NCBI RefSeq assembly: GCF_016859285.1
Contig: NC_053422.1
Coordinates: 13,067,501 to 13,131,500, forward strand
Direction: 5' to 3'
Origin: Xiphias gladius
Lineage: Eukaryota; Chordata; Actinopteri; Istiophoriformes; Xiphiidae
DNA: 64,000 nt
Each line of letters begins with the position of its first letter. Position 1 is the first letter of the stretch. Positions 36,013-49,100 of the stretch are shown piece after piece. The translations under genes were made by a program, and so were the position numbers. The notes beneath the pieces were generated by a model. It was not told where the DNA came from. It did no database searches and saw only the letters and a program-made list of their open reading frames with translations.

Positions 36013-36308
36013 GAAAAAGAAAAAGAAAGAGCCCGAACAGTTACACAAATAAATACAGATAAAAGCACTGGGGGTTACTCTCAGGCAACATTTACATCCG
36101 TTGCTCCTCAAATCTTCTCTCTCCACTGGCAGCATCAGCCACTCAAAACGTCTCAACTAAAATCAACCAAACAGTGTGGCCTATTTTCTCATGGCACCAA
36201 CTCAAACCAGAGTCCAGCCTCTCTGCTCTCTCTCGCTGAATACCCACAGTCCCCATCTTGGTGACAGTTTGGGTTGAGGTTGTGTAACGAGGACTGTTGT
36301 GCTGGCAT

Positions 36309-36410
36309 CTACACCTCGTCCTCGTTCAGCAGCATGTTGGGGATTCCTCTGGAGATCGGGAACTCGCGTCCTGACTCGGGACACTGCAGACAGCCCTCTA
36401 TCACCTCCAC
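36309..36410 (-). CDS. trmt112: trmt112 exon 4 and stop
   Basis: 33 codons plus [19 protein letters not shown] to NEDEV. The acceptor TTACAG is preceded directly by a (GT)n tract instead of a normal pyrimidine tract. Confidence 0.95.
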   Translation of the reverse strand: MEVIEGCLQCPESGREFPISRGIPNMLLNEDEV

Positions 36411-39400
36411 CTGTAACACACACACACACACACACAAGGTATGAGACGACCGCTAGATGTCATGATAGACCTGTGGTTCCCAACCCCTGGTTCATGGTTT
36501 AATAATTATTATACAACTTAAAATACTATTTTTTTTTTTTGCAGTAATTATCTTGAAACTTGGTGAAGTCTGCCTCATTTATCTTCCTTCATCCCCACAG
36601 ACCCAACGACTATATACTGATTTTTAATTAAGGGACCAGTGTGTAGGATTTAGTGGCATCTAATGGTGAGGTTACAGACTGCAACAAACTGAATACCCCT
36701 CCCTTTCCATATGTGCTGGAGAACCCTAGGATGGCCTTCAGGTAATGTAAAAACGCAAAAGGCCCCCTCTAGAGCCAGTGTTTGGTTTGTCTGTTCTGGG
36801 CTACTATAGAAACATGGCGGTGCAATATAGTGGGCTCCATGGAAGAGGACCTGCTCACTATCTAACTATCTACATGAAGGGCTCATTCTAAGCTAACGAA
36901 AACACAACAATTCTTAGTTTCAGGTGATTATACAGTAAGGAAAATAGAAGTTTACATGAAATCTGTGCAAGGCCACTACCTGAGTCTGCATTTATATTTT
37001 TCATCTAGTGCGTAACAATAAAAACCAAATACAAGATACACGGTCCTGCCGACTGCTTTACACTATTTCAGTGATCCACAGGTGGTAGGAATTTGCCAAG
37101 AAATGCAGCACTGTGTGCTAGAAAAGGCAGTGAAGGAAAAGACTGCTAGTATGTAAACACTGATGTTAACAATTCATTGGAAACATTTAAAACAAAAAAA
37201 AACAAAAAAAAGCTAATGTTTTGCGGGGAGGAAATGCATTCAACATGTTTGTTAGACCTCAAGGATACACACAATGGCTTTTGGTGAGAAACGCTGAATT
37301 TAAACATAACATTTGTTTACAAGAAAATTCCACAGGTCACCTTTAAATTTAGCTTCTGGTTAGTTTCATTTATATGCCCACCCACTTTCTCTCTTGTGCA
37401 CTCTTTTCCTTCTCTCTCTCGCTGTCATTTTCCAACTTGGTATCAAGGCCAGTCAAGGTTGGGAATATCTGCAGCCAGGCTCCAAAATTATGTGTAAAAC
37501 CTTCCTAGAAGAGTGGAGGCTGTTATAGCAGCAGATTAATGCTCATGGGTTTGGAATGAGGTGTTCAATAATCACGTGTAATGTTTGGGAGTCGAGACAC
37601 TTTTGTTGCTTTACTCCACCGCACTAACATGGCGCAGATATGAAAAACAAGACACTGAGCTGGAGACGACCACATGAAAGCTTTGTTGCTAACTGCTGTT
37701 GCCAGTAATAGCAACGGGAGAACAAGTACACGCTGTACCTTTGTATGCTACAGTGTGAGAGTGAATATTGTAAGCTGTTTTATTTCTATCCAAAAAGCGT
37801 TCTACACAAAAGATATCTCATAACTGTCATAATCATTCACAACGCTAAGTGAAACAAGAATAAGAAACACTGCTGGGATCTACAATGATAAATGATATAA
37901 TGAATGTAAAGGCGGTCTTTGGCAGCTGTGTTTTCAATGAGTCCAAAAACATAAAAGGAGCGAGACGTCTTTTCTAACTGTTAACAATAGCTTCATGCTT
38001 GTGACAATGTGTGGGTTTGACGGAAAATTAAAAATCAAAGCACTAAAACAACTTGTGATATTAAATTAGAAGAAATTAAAGAAGTAGAGCTAAAAAATTA
38101 CAAATTAGAAATATTTTGATAATGGTTTAAGTCAGTTTTAAGCAAAAATGCAAAACTGTCTCTGGTTCTAGCATCTCCAATATGAAGATGTCCTGCTTTT
38201 TTCTCTTTTATATCTCTGTAAACTGAATATCTTTGGGTTTCGGACTGTCGGTCGCACAAGATAAGACATTTGATGACGTCACCAAAGCAACTGGCAAAAT
38301 GTGTGAGGGGACTGTCACTCTTTTCGGACATTTTAAAGACCGTAAGATGAATCAATTGATCGAGAAAATAATAGGCAGATTGATAATGAAAATAGCTAGT
38401 TGCTGCCCTAAAAAGAAACATTCACATGCCAGAAATATAACTAGATAGTAAAAAATTCCACTGTAGTAAAAACAAACACCAATACTGACAGGAATGACCA
38501 AGCTTTTACCTCTAATAGCACTCTGTGCACTTTCTTCAGGAACTCGTCGTTCTTCTCGTAGTCGGGCACCAGCTCACCCGGCAGGTCTTGCCGATGACCC
38601 AGCTATAGAGAGAAAATGCACAGTAGCTAGAATTCAAACCGGACCAATGTATCTCCAGAGATAAATATGAGCCTCTCAAATGAGATCATTGAACTGGGCA
38701 GAGAAATTAAGAGCGAATCTCTGTACTTGGAAAAAAGGTGCACAGTGATTTGAAAGTAGTGGATGCTTGTTCTGGGCTTTTTCTAAACGGGCTTTTGTGT
38801 ACAACTGAGCGGGTTGCTTTATCTTAAGGATTCAACATGAAGCCTGTGTGGTAAGACACTCTTGTAAATGTTTCTTCAATGTTGAAACACTCCCCTAGGC
38901 AAGTGCTGTTGACACAAATTAAAGTCTAGTCCTGTGCAGGTTTATTTAATGAGAAAGATTCAATGTAGAGCATCACATCACACTACTGGGCAGACTCTGG
39001 TGCAGTCTGACACACCTCCTCTGCAGCCTGGACCAGAGCGCTCCACTCCAGCTTGGGAATCATCCGGCTGACAAACTGAGGGTTGAACTCCACCTCATTC
39101 ACCTTCACCTCAGTTGCCTGCACCAAAAAAAAACAACACAACCTATTAGCATGAACATTCAGAGTCAGCTTGTGCCCTTCAGACATTTATGTATAAGAAA
39201 ATGGGGAGGGGGGGTCTCTGAGGGGTTCTCAGAGATCTATGTTTGAGGTGGTGTGGTTTTGAAAAAGGCTTTTCATACCCTGGTCTGGTCCTACACTGTT
39301 GGCCTATTGTCAAGGGATAATTAAATAGATAAGAAATATTTGGAGCAAAAGGCTGATGAATCTTTTGTTACATTATACCGGGGCAAGAAAAAAAGTTATG

Positions 39401-40407
39401 GCACAGGGTAAGAAACTCTGTAAAATACTTTGGCTGCTGGCAAAGAAGCCATGCCACCTCTCACTATAAGGTAGTCCAGTACAGGATGTAACCTTTACAT
39501 TTAGGATCTGGCTTTAAATATTTAAGATTAAGCTGGATATTTAATATTTAGATTTAACATTTATAATAAGCATGTACATCACATTTAGTACTGTTTTAAA
39601 TAAATTTAACTCTAAATCTTGTATATTTGAGACTTTAAAAAGTTCAGATATCTTTTTTTATTATTAAGCTAAATGTGACAGAAATAAATTGTTCATTTGT
39701 GCTTTACAAACTTTACAAAGGGAGCGTGTAGCAAGATATACACTCAGTGGCCACTTTATTAGATAAACTTGTACAATGTAATGCGATCTAATACAACTGA
39801 TCCGCTTTAAAGTCTACTTTAATGTTGCTTATAATGTTCAGGTTTTTTTTGACACTGTCCAAGAAATTTTAATTAAATTATTTGTTTTAGCATTGAAGTC
39901 ATAGTTAGTGATGGTGTTGTACTGGACTGCACTATATTCAGGAGGTGTTTTTAATATTCAGCTCCCCTCATATTTGTAAACAGGAAGGACAACAGGTTAG
40001 AAACGCCTCTCAATATAATAATATAATACATAAATAAACTTCATAAAAAGGAAGGATTTACAGCAGAACCGTTAGACTTAATTGTAATAGACTGCACAGG
40101 TGTAAGTAATAAGGTGGCCACTGAGTTTGTACCGGATCCTGTTCATGCACAATTATCGTCAACACAACCGCTGCCCTTGGAAATACGAATACAGAAGATG
40201 TTGCATTAACTTAAGATAACTACATCCTCCTTTCATTTCAGTGCCCGAGCGACACGCAGCACCAAGACTACATGATGTTACTGCTAAGTGGTCAGCGTTA
40301 GCAGCGATGGCAGCCAGGTGTGTACAGTTTACCTTGATGAGCAGCGGGTACCCTTTGGTGACTCCCTTCACGTGAGACGTCAACATGTTGTGAGTGAGCA
40401 GCTTCAT
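36309..40407 (-). CDS. trmt112: TRMT112 methyltransferase activator subunit, four exons
   Basis: Exons in transcript order are 40407-40333, 39117-39016, 38602-38510 and 36410-36309, all phase 0, 372 nt, 123 residues (human about 125). The start [16 protein letters not shown], the middle [17 protein letters not shown] and the end [19 protein letters not shown] are near-identical to vertebrate TRMT112. Family role: a small obligate partner that stabilises and activates several methyltransferases acting on tRNA, 18S rRNA and release factor eRF1 (TRMT11, ALKBH8, BUD23, METTL5, N6AMT1), in nucleus and cytoplasm. It is transcribed in the same direction as tgfb5 and atg2a. The introns are filled with repeats, and intron 3 is about 2.1 kb. 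Confidence 0.95.
36415..36436. repeat. (AC)n abutting the trmt112 exon 4 acceptor
   Basis: On the coding strand this reads (GT)n immediately followed by TTACAG and the exon. Confidence 0.9.
36628..37110. repeat. Common fish repeat in trmt112 intron 3
   Basis: GGGACCAGTGTGTAGGATTT, AGTGGCATCTAATGGTGAGG and AGAAACATGGCGGTGCAA are signatures of a very abundant percomorph repeat. Right boundary approximate. Confidence 0.65.
38108..38412. mobile_element. Fish MITE copy in trmt112 intron 3
   Basis: Contains GTAAACTGAATATCTTTGGG, CGGACTGTCGGTCGCACAAG, TGATGACGTCACC, GAGAAAATAATAGGCAGATTG and AGTTGCTGCCCT, the order expected for the family also at 12960. Confidence 0.7.
38510..38602 (-). CDS. trmt112: trmt112 exon 3
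   Basis: 31 codons, [20 protein letters not shown] to VHRVLLE, acceptor CTATAG, donor GAG|GTAAAA. It corresponds to the family segment before VEVIEG. Confidence 0.93.
39016..39117 (-). CDS. trmt112: trmt112 exon 2
   Basis: 34 codons, [16 protein letters not shown] to LVQAAEE, acceptor GGTGCAG after a T-run, donor GAG|GTGTGT. Confidence 0.94.
39485..40128. mobile_element. Dispersed repeat copy B with complete inverted-repeat element
   Basis: The left part matches copy A. ACTCAGTGGCCACTTTATTA at about 39742 is mirrored by TAATAAGGTGGCCACTGAGT ending near 40127, giving a ~385-bp element with ~20-bp inverted ends and no transposase. It lies in trmt112 intron 1. Confidence 0.7.
40333..40407 (-). 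CDS. trmt112: trmt112 exon 1
   Basis: 25 codons from [15 protein letters not shown]... to LLIK, donor AAG|GTAAAC. Confidence 0.94.
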
Positions 40408-40471
40408 GTTTACAGACAGACGGCGAAAAGTTACCGGTAAAGTACACAGACAGCCACAGTTTATCTTTACC

Positions 40472-40522
40472 TACATGTAAACGGGGTTTACATGTAAACG
40501 GGGGTTTACATGTGGGCCGGAA
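40472..40522. promoter_or_regulatory. trmt112 upstream tandem 17/18-bp repeat and ETS-like site
   Basis: Two copies of TACATGTAAACGGGG(G)TT (40472-40488 and 40489-40506) and a third partial copy (TACATGT to 40513) lie about 65-106 bp upstream of the trmt112 ATG. CCGGAA follows at 40517-40522. Each copy holds the palindrome TACATGTA and a forkhead-like TGTAAAC. A proximal-promoter role is inferred from position only. Confidence 0.45.
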
Positions 40523-40529
40523 ATGCCGC

Positions 40530-43361
40530 CGTTGCGTGGCTACAAAAGTTCCCCCGAAGCTTTGGCGTCACCGACGTTGGTTCCTATGTTAGGGCCGTTA
40601 CCGTTGAGCTTTTTCCAGATGTCGTCACGTTATACGAGTCTCTTTTGTACCCTGCTCTGTAGACATCCAGTTAGGACCACTGATATATTGTGTAACGGGG
40701 TCCTCTTCGGTGATGTTCACAATAACCAGTAACCAGGAACTAGCATTCTGATCGTTTAGCATTACTGGGTATGCTTTCAGTTTTTTATTGAAAATGTTTT
40801 AGAGAGTTGTTGATTCAACCTTATAATTTAAAAAAAATGTAGTTTAGGCGTTTGAATTGTATTACAGAGCTGTTTCTGGTATTTAGCCTACCCGCATACA
40901 TATAAATAGGCTGTACATAGATAGATAGATACTTTATTAATCCCATATATATATAAATTTTTTTGTAAAATTAAAATTTTCACTACATTATAATGTGTAC
41001 TGTAACCAGCATTGGAATTTTGTAGATGTTCGAGTTTAGCACGCAACAGCCCAGAGGCCCCAGACCCCCAGGGCCCCCAAAATCCCCAGACCTATTATCT
41101 GTTAGTTGTTTTTTGTTTGTTTGTTTTGGTTCTTAATTAATTACACAGTTGTCAAGGCAGACCCTGCAGTATTAGTTTATTCTGTGGCCCCATCTTGTAG
41201 AGGGGCATGGTGCTCACGGGGTAAGGGGATGTTCAATAAAATTACCACAACAGGGGCCAGCAGCAAAATTTTGCCCAGGGGTCCAATAACAGCTTGATCC
41301 AGTCCTGGCTATTTTATATAGTTTTTAGTATTTTAACATTTAATAATGGATCATATCTCATTAGTCGATCACCAAAAAAATAAACTTTCTGAAACATTTT
41401 CAAAGTAACTAGTAACTGTATCTCTTAAATAAAATAGTGAAGTACAAAGTACAATATTTGCTTCTGAAATGTAATGGAGTAAAAGTTTGATGTAACATAA
41501 CATGGAAAAACTCGTACAAGTGCTACAAAAGTACAAGTGCTATAAAACTGTACTTAAGTACAGTATTTAAGTAAATGTACTTGGTTGCATTCGACCACTA
41601 TTCATAAAAAAATATGTTGATTTGTGTTAATCGTGTTGCTTATTAGCAAAAATGTCAGGGAAAGACAGTGTTCAGTTTTTGTACTCAAATTTTTTATTTT
41701 TTGTATTAATTTTTTATACTCCTTGTCTTTGTTTTATACAGGTCATTCATACAGTTTATGATATAGTAAATAGTAATTACACACAAGAGGTGTAACAAGC
41801 ATCAGCCTGTCACCCTCACAGACATGTATCATGCGCACTCACAAACACACACACATACACACAACCACACTCACGCACACACAGGGACACATATCCCTTA
41901 CACTTAAACAAAAAAAGATAAAAATGTAAAACTTTTTTTATAATCACAAAACCTCCAATTATTCTTTCTCCACTGTCACCACACTCAGATCTCCTCAACT
42001 CTTATTTTGAAAACGAGTATGACAATATTTTAACAAAAAAAAAAAAAAAAACAAGAAAGAAACTTTTAAAAATTGCAGGGAGGCAGCTAAAGAAGTGGGC
42101 AAAGCAATTTTGAGGAAAGAGTAGGTTAATTCAGATCCCACGCCCTGGTCCTAAACTCCTCGTGGAAACTGAAGCACAAATGAGCTGTAACGCAGGCAGA
42201 ATAGGCACTGACTGACATCTATTAGTAAAACAATTAACAATTAAAGTCCGACTTGACTTTGTGAAACTTCAACAGAATCCAATGTGCTACAAAATTTAGA
42301 AGCTTAATGCGATCCGGTGTTTCTATTCAGTCAGGTATGTATCAATATGAGCCAGTGTGTGTTATATTTGTGGTAGAGAGGGTACATGATTGAGGAAGGC
42401 AAAACAAACTAGTCAAAAAGGGTTCTCTGCAAAGTTTATGGCACAAATAACAGCACTGACAGAAGTGGATGCATAGTGGGGCTAAAGCTGAGCCAGTCAC
42501 ACAGGGTGGTGTTGTGAAAACCATCTGCCAACATCTGGAGAGTGTTAGCAAAGGACACTTCATTGACATATTCTCCCAGTCTCCACTATAAAGATCACTG
42601 GACAACAAATAGACCCAAGCTCGGGTCACATTACTTGTCAATTCATCACACACACCGCACCCGAAAAAGACGAAATTATATTTAAATGTATCTGAGATTT
42701 CGGCCATAAATTCACCAACTTCCCAGGTTCCTGAAATAGTCTGACAAAGGCCAAAAGCTGAAACAGGTTGGTTTCAAAGTGAAGTTGTTCTTTATACTGC
42801 TGCTAAAACTATTTTGCGTCCCCTTGAAGTAGGTACACTTATGCCAAAAATCCTTACTTTAAATTACAATACAAACGGTTTAAAGCAGCACAATTCAGAG
42901 TACATGAAGTGCCCACAATCTGCGTCTTTCTTACGAACAATGAAAACCTTGAGAGTGATTATCATTCCTGCCCTTGGTTGGATTGTAAATTAAGCCAGTT
43001 AAGAGTATTGGTGATATGTTTGCACAGACAGCATAGAAAATCTGCAGACTAGTGTATTACCGAGAGGAGGAATATGAGGAGAGCTCTTGTTGAATGCAGA
43101 ACAGAAGAGTTAAATCTGGTGCGTCCATGTATAATGGAGCCACATAAAACACTGGGTATCAGTAACTGCAGTAGTTGTTAGCCGTTGCTTTGTTTTTGCA
43201 TTGGAGCACACGCCGAGTCTCATTAGTCCACACACACATGCAAATACACATTCAAACCCTGAATTCGCTCCCTTGGTTGAGACTTTCCCATATCGTGATC
43301 TCACTAATCTAATCCACACACACACACTCATTCTCTCTCACACAGACACAAAAAGCCGACA
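40530..43361. other. Region between trmt112 start and atg2a stop
   Basis: A TAGATAGATACTTTATTAATCC stretch at about 40918 resembles a fish LINE tail. 41385-41606 is a copy of the TACTTAAGTA repeat family. The part from 41693 to 43361 is probably atg2a 3' UTR. No other gene was recognised; a PRDX5-like frame, the mammalian divergent neighbour of TRMT112, was looked for and not seen. Confidence 0.45.
41693..41698 (-). promoter_or_regulatory. Possible atg2a polyadenylation signal
   Basis: AATAAA on the minus strand about 1.66 kb past the atg2a stop, in an A/T-rich stretch. No closer canonical signal was noticed, but the UTR length is unverified. Confidence 0.3.
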
Positions 43362-46146
43362 TCATTCTTGGCCGTCCTCTGTGCGCCACTTCAAGAAATC
43401 TTCCTTCCGGGCGTCTGGTTTGATCTGGTTCCTCATGCCACCGAGCAGATTGGAGGTGGCTTCAGAGGCCACTATCAAGGGTCGAACTACAGTAGGTGGG
43501 ATCTGCCGCAGGACGCCGCCCACAGCACCAGGCAGACCCTTCTGTTCGTGGCCCCGGGATGCTACATCGCACAAAGTCTGAGCCGTGTCAATCACTCCCT
43601 GGAGGAGCAGAGAGAATGAACATCATGCACCGATTAGAAACCTGGTTATGTATGGCCAAGAAATTGCTTTCTTCTGGTTTCTCTAATCCCCCATCCCGAT
43701 TATTTAGACTGGGTTCCTCATATAATCAGATTACTGCAGGAAATCGACAGTAAAGTTACTACTAGAATGTGAGAAAGTGACTGAGCTAAAAGATGAGTGC
43801 ATTAGACTGCTTATTTTTGGATTCTCTGCTCTCTAGAAGGGTCCATAACCAGTTTTTTTAGAGGTTAAATTTGGGGACGCACCTCTCTGACGGTGTCGTA
43901 GGCCTTGGCCACGCCTTCTCGGAGGTCTGCAGGCTGGGCGGCTCTGCGTGGCCGGTTGGAGGGGGCCCGGCCCTCGGTGATGGCGTAGCGAGTCAGGGGA
44001 GGCGTTGGGGATAGGATGTCGTACACCGTCTCTGCTGTGGCCTGTAAAAACAGCAGACAGAAACCAAAGGTTAGTTTTCCTTATTCTAATCAAGAGTACA
44101 AGGACAGAGTATCTTGTATAGATTGTAAAGAGCTTTGAGGAAAGGTTGTTATTTTGGGCTACGTAAATAAAAATGAATTTTAAAATTGAAACCCAGACAC
44201 CAAATACCTGAGGGCTGGTTTATTGTGAAATCCTTGAAAAACAGGTGTCCGCACAGTTGGACACAACGAAAAAAAATTCACAAGAATTTCTCAATCTTAT
44301 GTCATCATTGAGTTAGACTGCCTTGTAACATGCAGTTTCTTTTCGAGCTATCAGAAAAATGTTTTTGCAGAGAAAAGTGTATTCCCACATGGCCCATATG
44401 GCAGCCATGTAGTACATCTTTAATTCACAGTCACCAGTCTTGAACTGCACTGAAAATCCATTATAGACTGAGTACCTGTATGGCCTGCACCAGCCTGTTG
44501 CTGAGCTCCAGAGCAGCTGATGCTGTTGAGGTGCCGAAGGACGCTGCCCCCCTCTGGAGGCCTCGAATAATGCGTCCGTCTTTCCTGTACTGCTCTATGG
44601 GCAACCAGAACAGATCCCTCACTCCATGGACTGGAGAAACACACAGAGATGGAAAAGAGGGGATAAACGAAGAGATAAAACAGGATAAAGAACATTAACG
44701 TGTTAAGCTGTCAGTGTGTTTGGAATAGACAAGTATTATCAACTCACACAGCTGGACAACCGAGTGCATGGGGCCAACCCCTCCCAGAATGCCCGGCAGC
44801 TGATTCTTTCTGATGTCTGTCAGCCACTCTGTGACGGCGTACTGGATCACTTTGTCTACACCGAGGAGACTAGGAAGTGTTGCAGAAGAAAGACAGAGAG
44901 ACTTACAACGGAAAACTCTACTGGTTTGCTTTTCAAACATAATGATCTACTCTCAAAAGGTCACAAATTACTGAACACTGAACATTTGTTTGGGCCAGTT
45001 GGACATTTGGAGAGAATCTCTGGGATGACAGCACTATCTTTCAAGCAACCAGGGAGTTCAGTTTGGCAGAGTGGTGTGTGTTTCTACCCGTGTCTGCAGC
45101 AGAGCCTCTTTAGCTTCAGCTCAGAACAGTTTAACTGGGCCAGGCCGATCAGAATCCCTGCAAACGTTCCCTGTGAAACAGAATAATGAATATTCAGTCG
45201 GCCTTGACATTTATTTCCTGATCAAATACACATGACTCCTACAGCTTTCTTTATGATAAGCTTTTGGTCAGGCAGGGTGACAGACGAAATGTCTCACCTG
45301 TTCAATGACGACATGTTTCCCATGATAGTCCAGCCAGATAGGCACTTCAGAGGTGAAACGAAACTCCCTGAAAAGGACAGAGGGAAGGATGGGGAAATAA
45401 TCAATCAATAACTTAAACCTTTATTCATCTTCAACTAGCTGGCAGAGTGCACTCAGTCTTCTTTCGCAATATTCTGCTTTCTTACCCTTAAGGTCACAGT
45501 TTTGACACATCTGAAGTTGTTTCACAACACAGAAAAAACTATTTCTCCTTTGATTGCAACTCCCTTGATGGGTCCTGGTGTATTAGTTTCTACATACCGG
45601 AAGTAGATTGGCTGGTCAGAGGAAGAGGTGGAGCCGGCAGAAGAGGAGCTCTGCTCGCTGTAGGTAGTTTCTACAGAAGCTGTGAGATCAGGTCCCAGAC
45701 CAGCAGCTGCCTCTGCCTCCTCGGGTGACTTCTGGGAGGGGTCTGCCTTCACTGAAAATAAATGGAGAGAAATATAGGAAAATACATATTTTCCATAGCA
45801 TGTTCATGTAAAACATGCTCGAATAAGCTTGGCTAATCATATAAATATGTTCTGCAGCCAGTCAAAATGTATCATGCCACAGGGACAATATGCTGTACTT
45901 TTAGAACTAACTCCACAAAAAGCAGCTTAGCAAACGATGCGTGATGGATCTTGTTTTAATATCTTAATATTTATGTCAAAATCCCATCACATTAAGTATG
46001 AAAGACAACTGATTAAATACACAGCAAAGAACCAAAAACAAAATCATCAGACATAGCTCACCTTCAGTTGCTGGGTCCACAGGCAGGTAAGGGTTAACGG
46101 AGGAGGCTAGATTACTGAAAAAGTCCTTCAGGAAGAAAAGTGCGTC
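43362..46146 (-). CDS. atg2a: atg2a exon block 5 (last eight exons, C-terminal domain)
   Basis: Exons 46146-46062, 45751-45598, 45367-45298, 45170-45088, 44869-44748, 44630-44476, 44041-43883 and 43598-43362. They encode [13 protein letters not shown], a Ser-rich linker ending [61 protein letters not shown], the [20 protein letters not shown] segment, YDILSP...[20 protein letters not shown], and [20 protein letters not shown] up to [12 protein letters not shown]. This is the conserved ATG2 C-terminal domain. Confidence 0.94.
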
Positions 46147-49100
46147 CTATACAGGCGATGGGGGAAAAAAACAGGCTGGTTAGATGTTGAGAGTTTACAG
46201 GAGCAGCCCAAACTACTGGCCCGTCAGAATAAATGGTGCCAACGGATCAGTATGCCACAAAATTTTCTGTGACGTGGTAAAAATGGTAAATGGACAGCAC
46301 TTACATAGCGCTTTTCTAGTCTTACCGACCACTAAAAACGCTTTACACTACATGCCATTCACCAATTCACACACACACATTCATACATACTGACAGCATA
46401 GCCATTAGAGGCAATTTGGATCTCAGTATCTTGCCCAAGTAAACTTTGACATGCGGACTGGAAGAGCCGGGAATCGAACTATCGACCTGCCAATTAGTGG
46501 ACGACCCGCTCTACCGCCTGAGCCACAGCCGGAAGAGCTTCATCAGGCACAACACACAGACAAAGTCAAACTACTCATGGCTTTGAACTATTTTAAACTA
46601 TTCTTTTATTTAAATCAAATAAAACTGAAAATCAAGAATAATTATTGGAAGCAGTCACATGTCTTCAAGTTCTAGTGCTGGTATGAATGGTAATCTCTGA
46701 TTGCTTCATTAGTACACGAAGAAAAGCCGAGTCAGTGACTTCATTTTCCACACAGTGAGAACAAAAACAAAATTCCACTGCAGATCTCAAGGCTCTACTC
46801 AGACACTTTTGGCCGTCATTTACTTTGACTGAGACTGGGTTTGGATGCATGAGATTACACAGTAGCTGTTAGTATGTAGTTTCAGGCACTGGAGTTACCT
46901 GGTCGATGTTAAGTCGTAGCGGCAGCAGGCTGACCCGAAGACAGCACTCTGGACCACCGAGGCCAGACTCTGGACACACCTGCAGGGCCTTCACTGTCAG
47001 CTGTAAAAAGAAAACACACAATCAATATCATATACATATTACATAATGAATATTTATGAATATTTTCATCAAGTCATCCTATAAACAGAACAAGTTTATA
47101 TAAAAGAGCAAGCCCTCTGACAACTTTCCACCTAATTCTTCCTATCTCCCTAAACAAGAATCCTTTAAGCTGTATCAAAGCTATACCAAATATTAGTTGA
47201 AAACTATTCTTTGTACTTTACTGTGACTGTACAGTATTACAAGAAAATTTACAACATCCCAGTCAGGTAATGTCAAACACAGAAAACGCCTCATCACATC
47301 TTTCTTTTCAGTAGTGTATAAATCAAAGACTCCCTGTCTGTCCATCTCCTCCCCTGCTGCCTCTGTGCTGTCTCACCATGTTGGAGTGGGCTCGGCGGGG
47401 CATGCTCTCGCTGGTGTAGAGGTAGAGGAATTTGTTGATTTGTGAGGAGGCCAGTCGGTCTCGAACCTCCAGCTCCTGGACGATGAACACCTGCCTGGAG
47501 AGGGGCTGCTCGCCGCCGGGACAAACTCCGACCACAGCTGCCATTGACCCCTCCCCATCCTGCCCCGCTACTCCCACTGGGTAGGACTCATGCTGGAAGG
47601 ACACCTGGAAGACAAAACAGGAGGAATGTGTTGGGGAAGAGGTAGAGACTCAAGATAAATCAATTGATAACTACTAGTCAGTTTCATCTCAATTAATGTC
47701 ACTACAGCAGAGTAAAAATTTCCATTACAAGTCCTGCATTCAAAATCTTAAGTATTTAAAGTTAAAGTACATACATTTCATTAGCAAAATGTACTTGAAA
47801 ACCAATAAGTGTCAAAAATAAAGTATTTGTTATGCAGAGAAATCTTCAGTAAAGTGACTAGAAACTAAAGCTGTCAAATAAATATAGATGAGTAAACAGT
47901 ACAATATTTGCCTCTGAAATGTAGTGGAGTAGAAGTATAAAGTAACAAAATTAAATTGCTTAAGGAAAGTACATGTAGCTCAGAATTGTACTTACAGTAA
48001 GTACAGCACTTGGCTAAGCGTGCTCATTTTCATTCCACCACTGTACCTTGGTGAGCTGGATCTCCATCAGCAGCGTGTGCTGACGGCCACTGCCTCCTGC
48101 CCACCGCCAGGAGTTCTGGGGACGAGAGGAGGTGACGGAGCGAGAAGGGGACCCACGAACACCAGCAGGGACTGAACGACTTCTGCAAGGAGAGGAGGAT
48201 GGAAAATAAAAGTGATAGAAAAAAACTGAGCAAACAATGTATACACCTTTTACGTGTTAATTATATGAAAATAAATCAACCCACTTGTGGCACCGTGCGT
48301 GCGCGTTACCTGTTTGCCTGCTGGGCATGTATGGACATGGGCTTGCCACCAAAGTCCTTGCCCCCATACAGATGCCAGACCACAGAGATCTCCCGCAGCA
48401 CCACCCTGCTCTGGGGCACCGGGAAGCGGCTGGGGGCTCGGAGCAGGTCAGAGCTGCCTCGAGGCCTTGAGAAGTGACTGTCCTTCACCCTGATGGGCCC
48501 CTTGGACAGCACCGTCACCACGGGCTCCCCGTCCCTGGGCTGTAACAAACCCCACATGTGGACATTTTGTGAAAAAGCTGAAACGGAGTCAGGCTATATG
48601 GCTAATGGGGAAGAAAATGTTTTTAAGAAAAACAAGAGAGAGCAAGCAGAGAGACTCACAGGAATGCCCATGCCAGGAGCCTCCAGGATGCAGAAGTCGT
48701 CGTTGTCGGTGGAGCCCTCTGAGCCTTCCTCTGACATCATATCTGCCTGAGCCTCTGTTGCTGTGGCAACCAGACCATCAAGCTCAGAGTCCTCCCCCTG
48801 CAGGATGGAGGGGCTGGTCTTCGAGGCTTCACCAGGGAACAGGTAGACGGAGACAGGCGAGCCTCTTGGCATGGAGGGGGAACCTGGACAAACACCAAGA
48901 ATCCAGCATTATGTAAAGAACTGTAGGCTAGCCAAGCTGGTACTGTAAACACTCCACCCTTTTCTAGAGTGACTAAAGCCTCCTGAGCACATGTATGACG
49001 CATACATTTGTAAATTACACCACTTTTCTTACGGCAGATGTTATTGTTGTTTTGGTTTGAGAAGAAAACGAAAAAATCCTAAAGACTGTCCATCACTTGA

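Noticed and set aside
40523-40732. 69-codon plus frame divergent from trmt112
   Set aside because: Position recalls mammalian PRDX5, but the sequence shows no peroxiredoxin motifs and no following exons.
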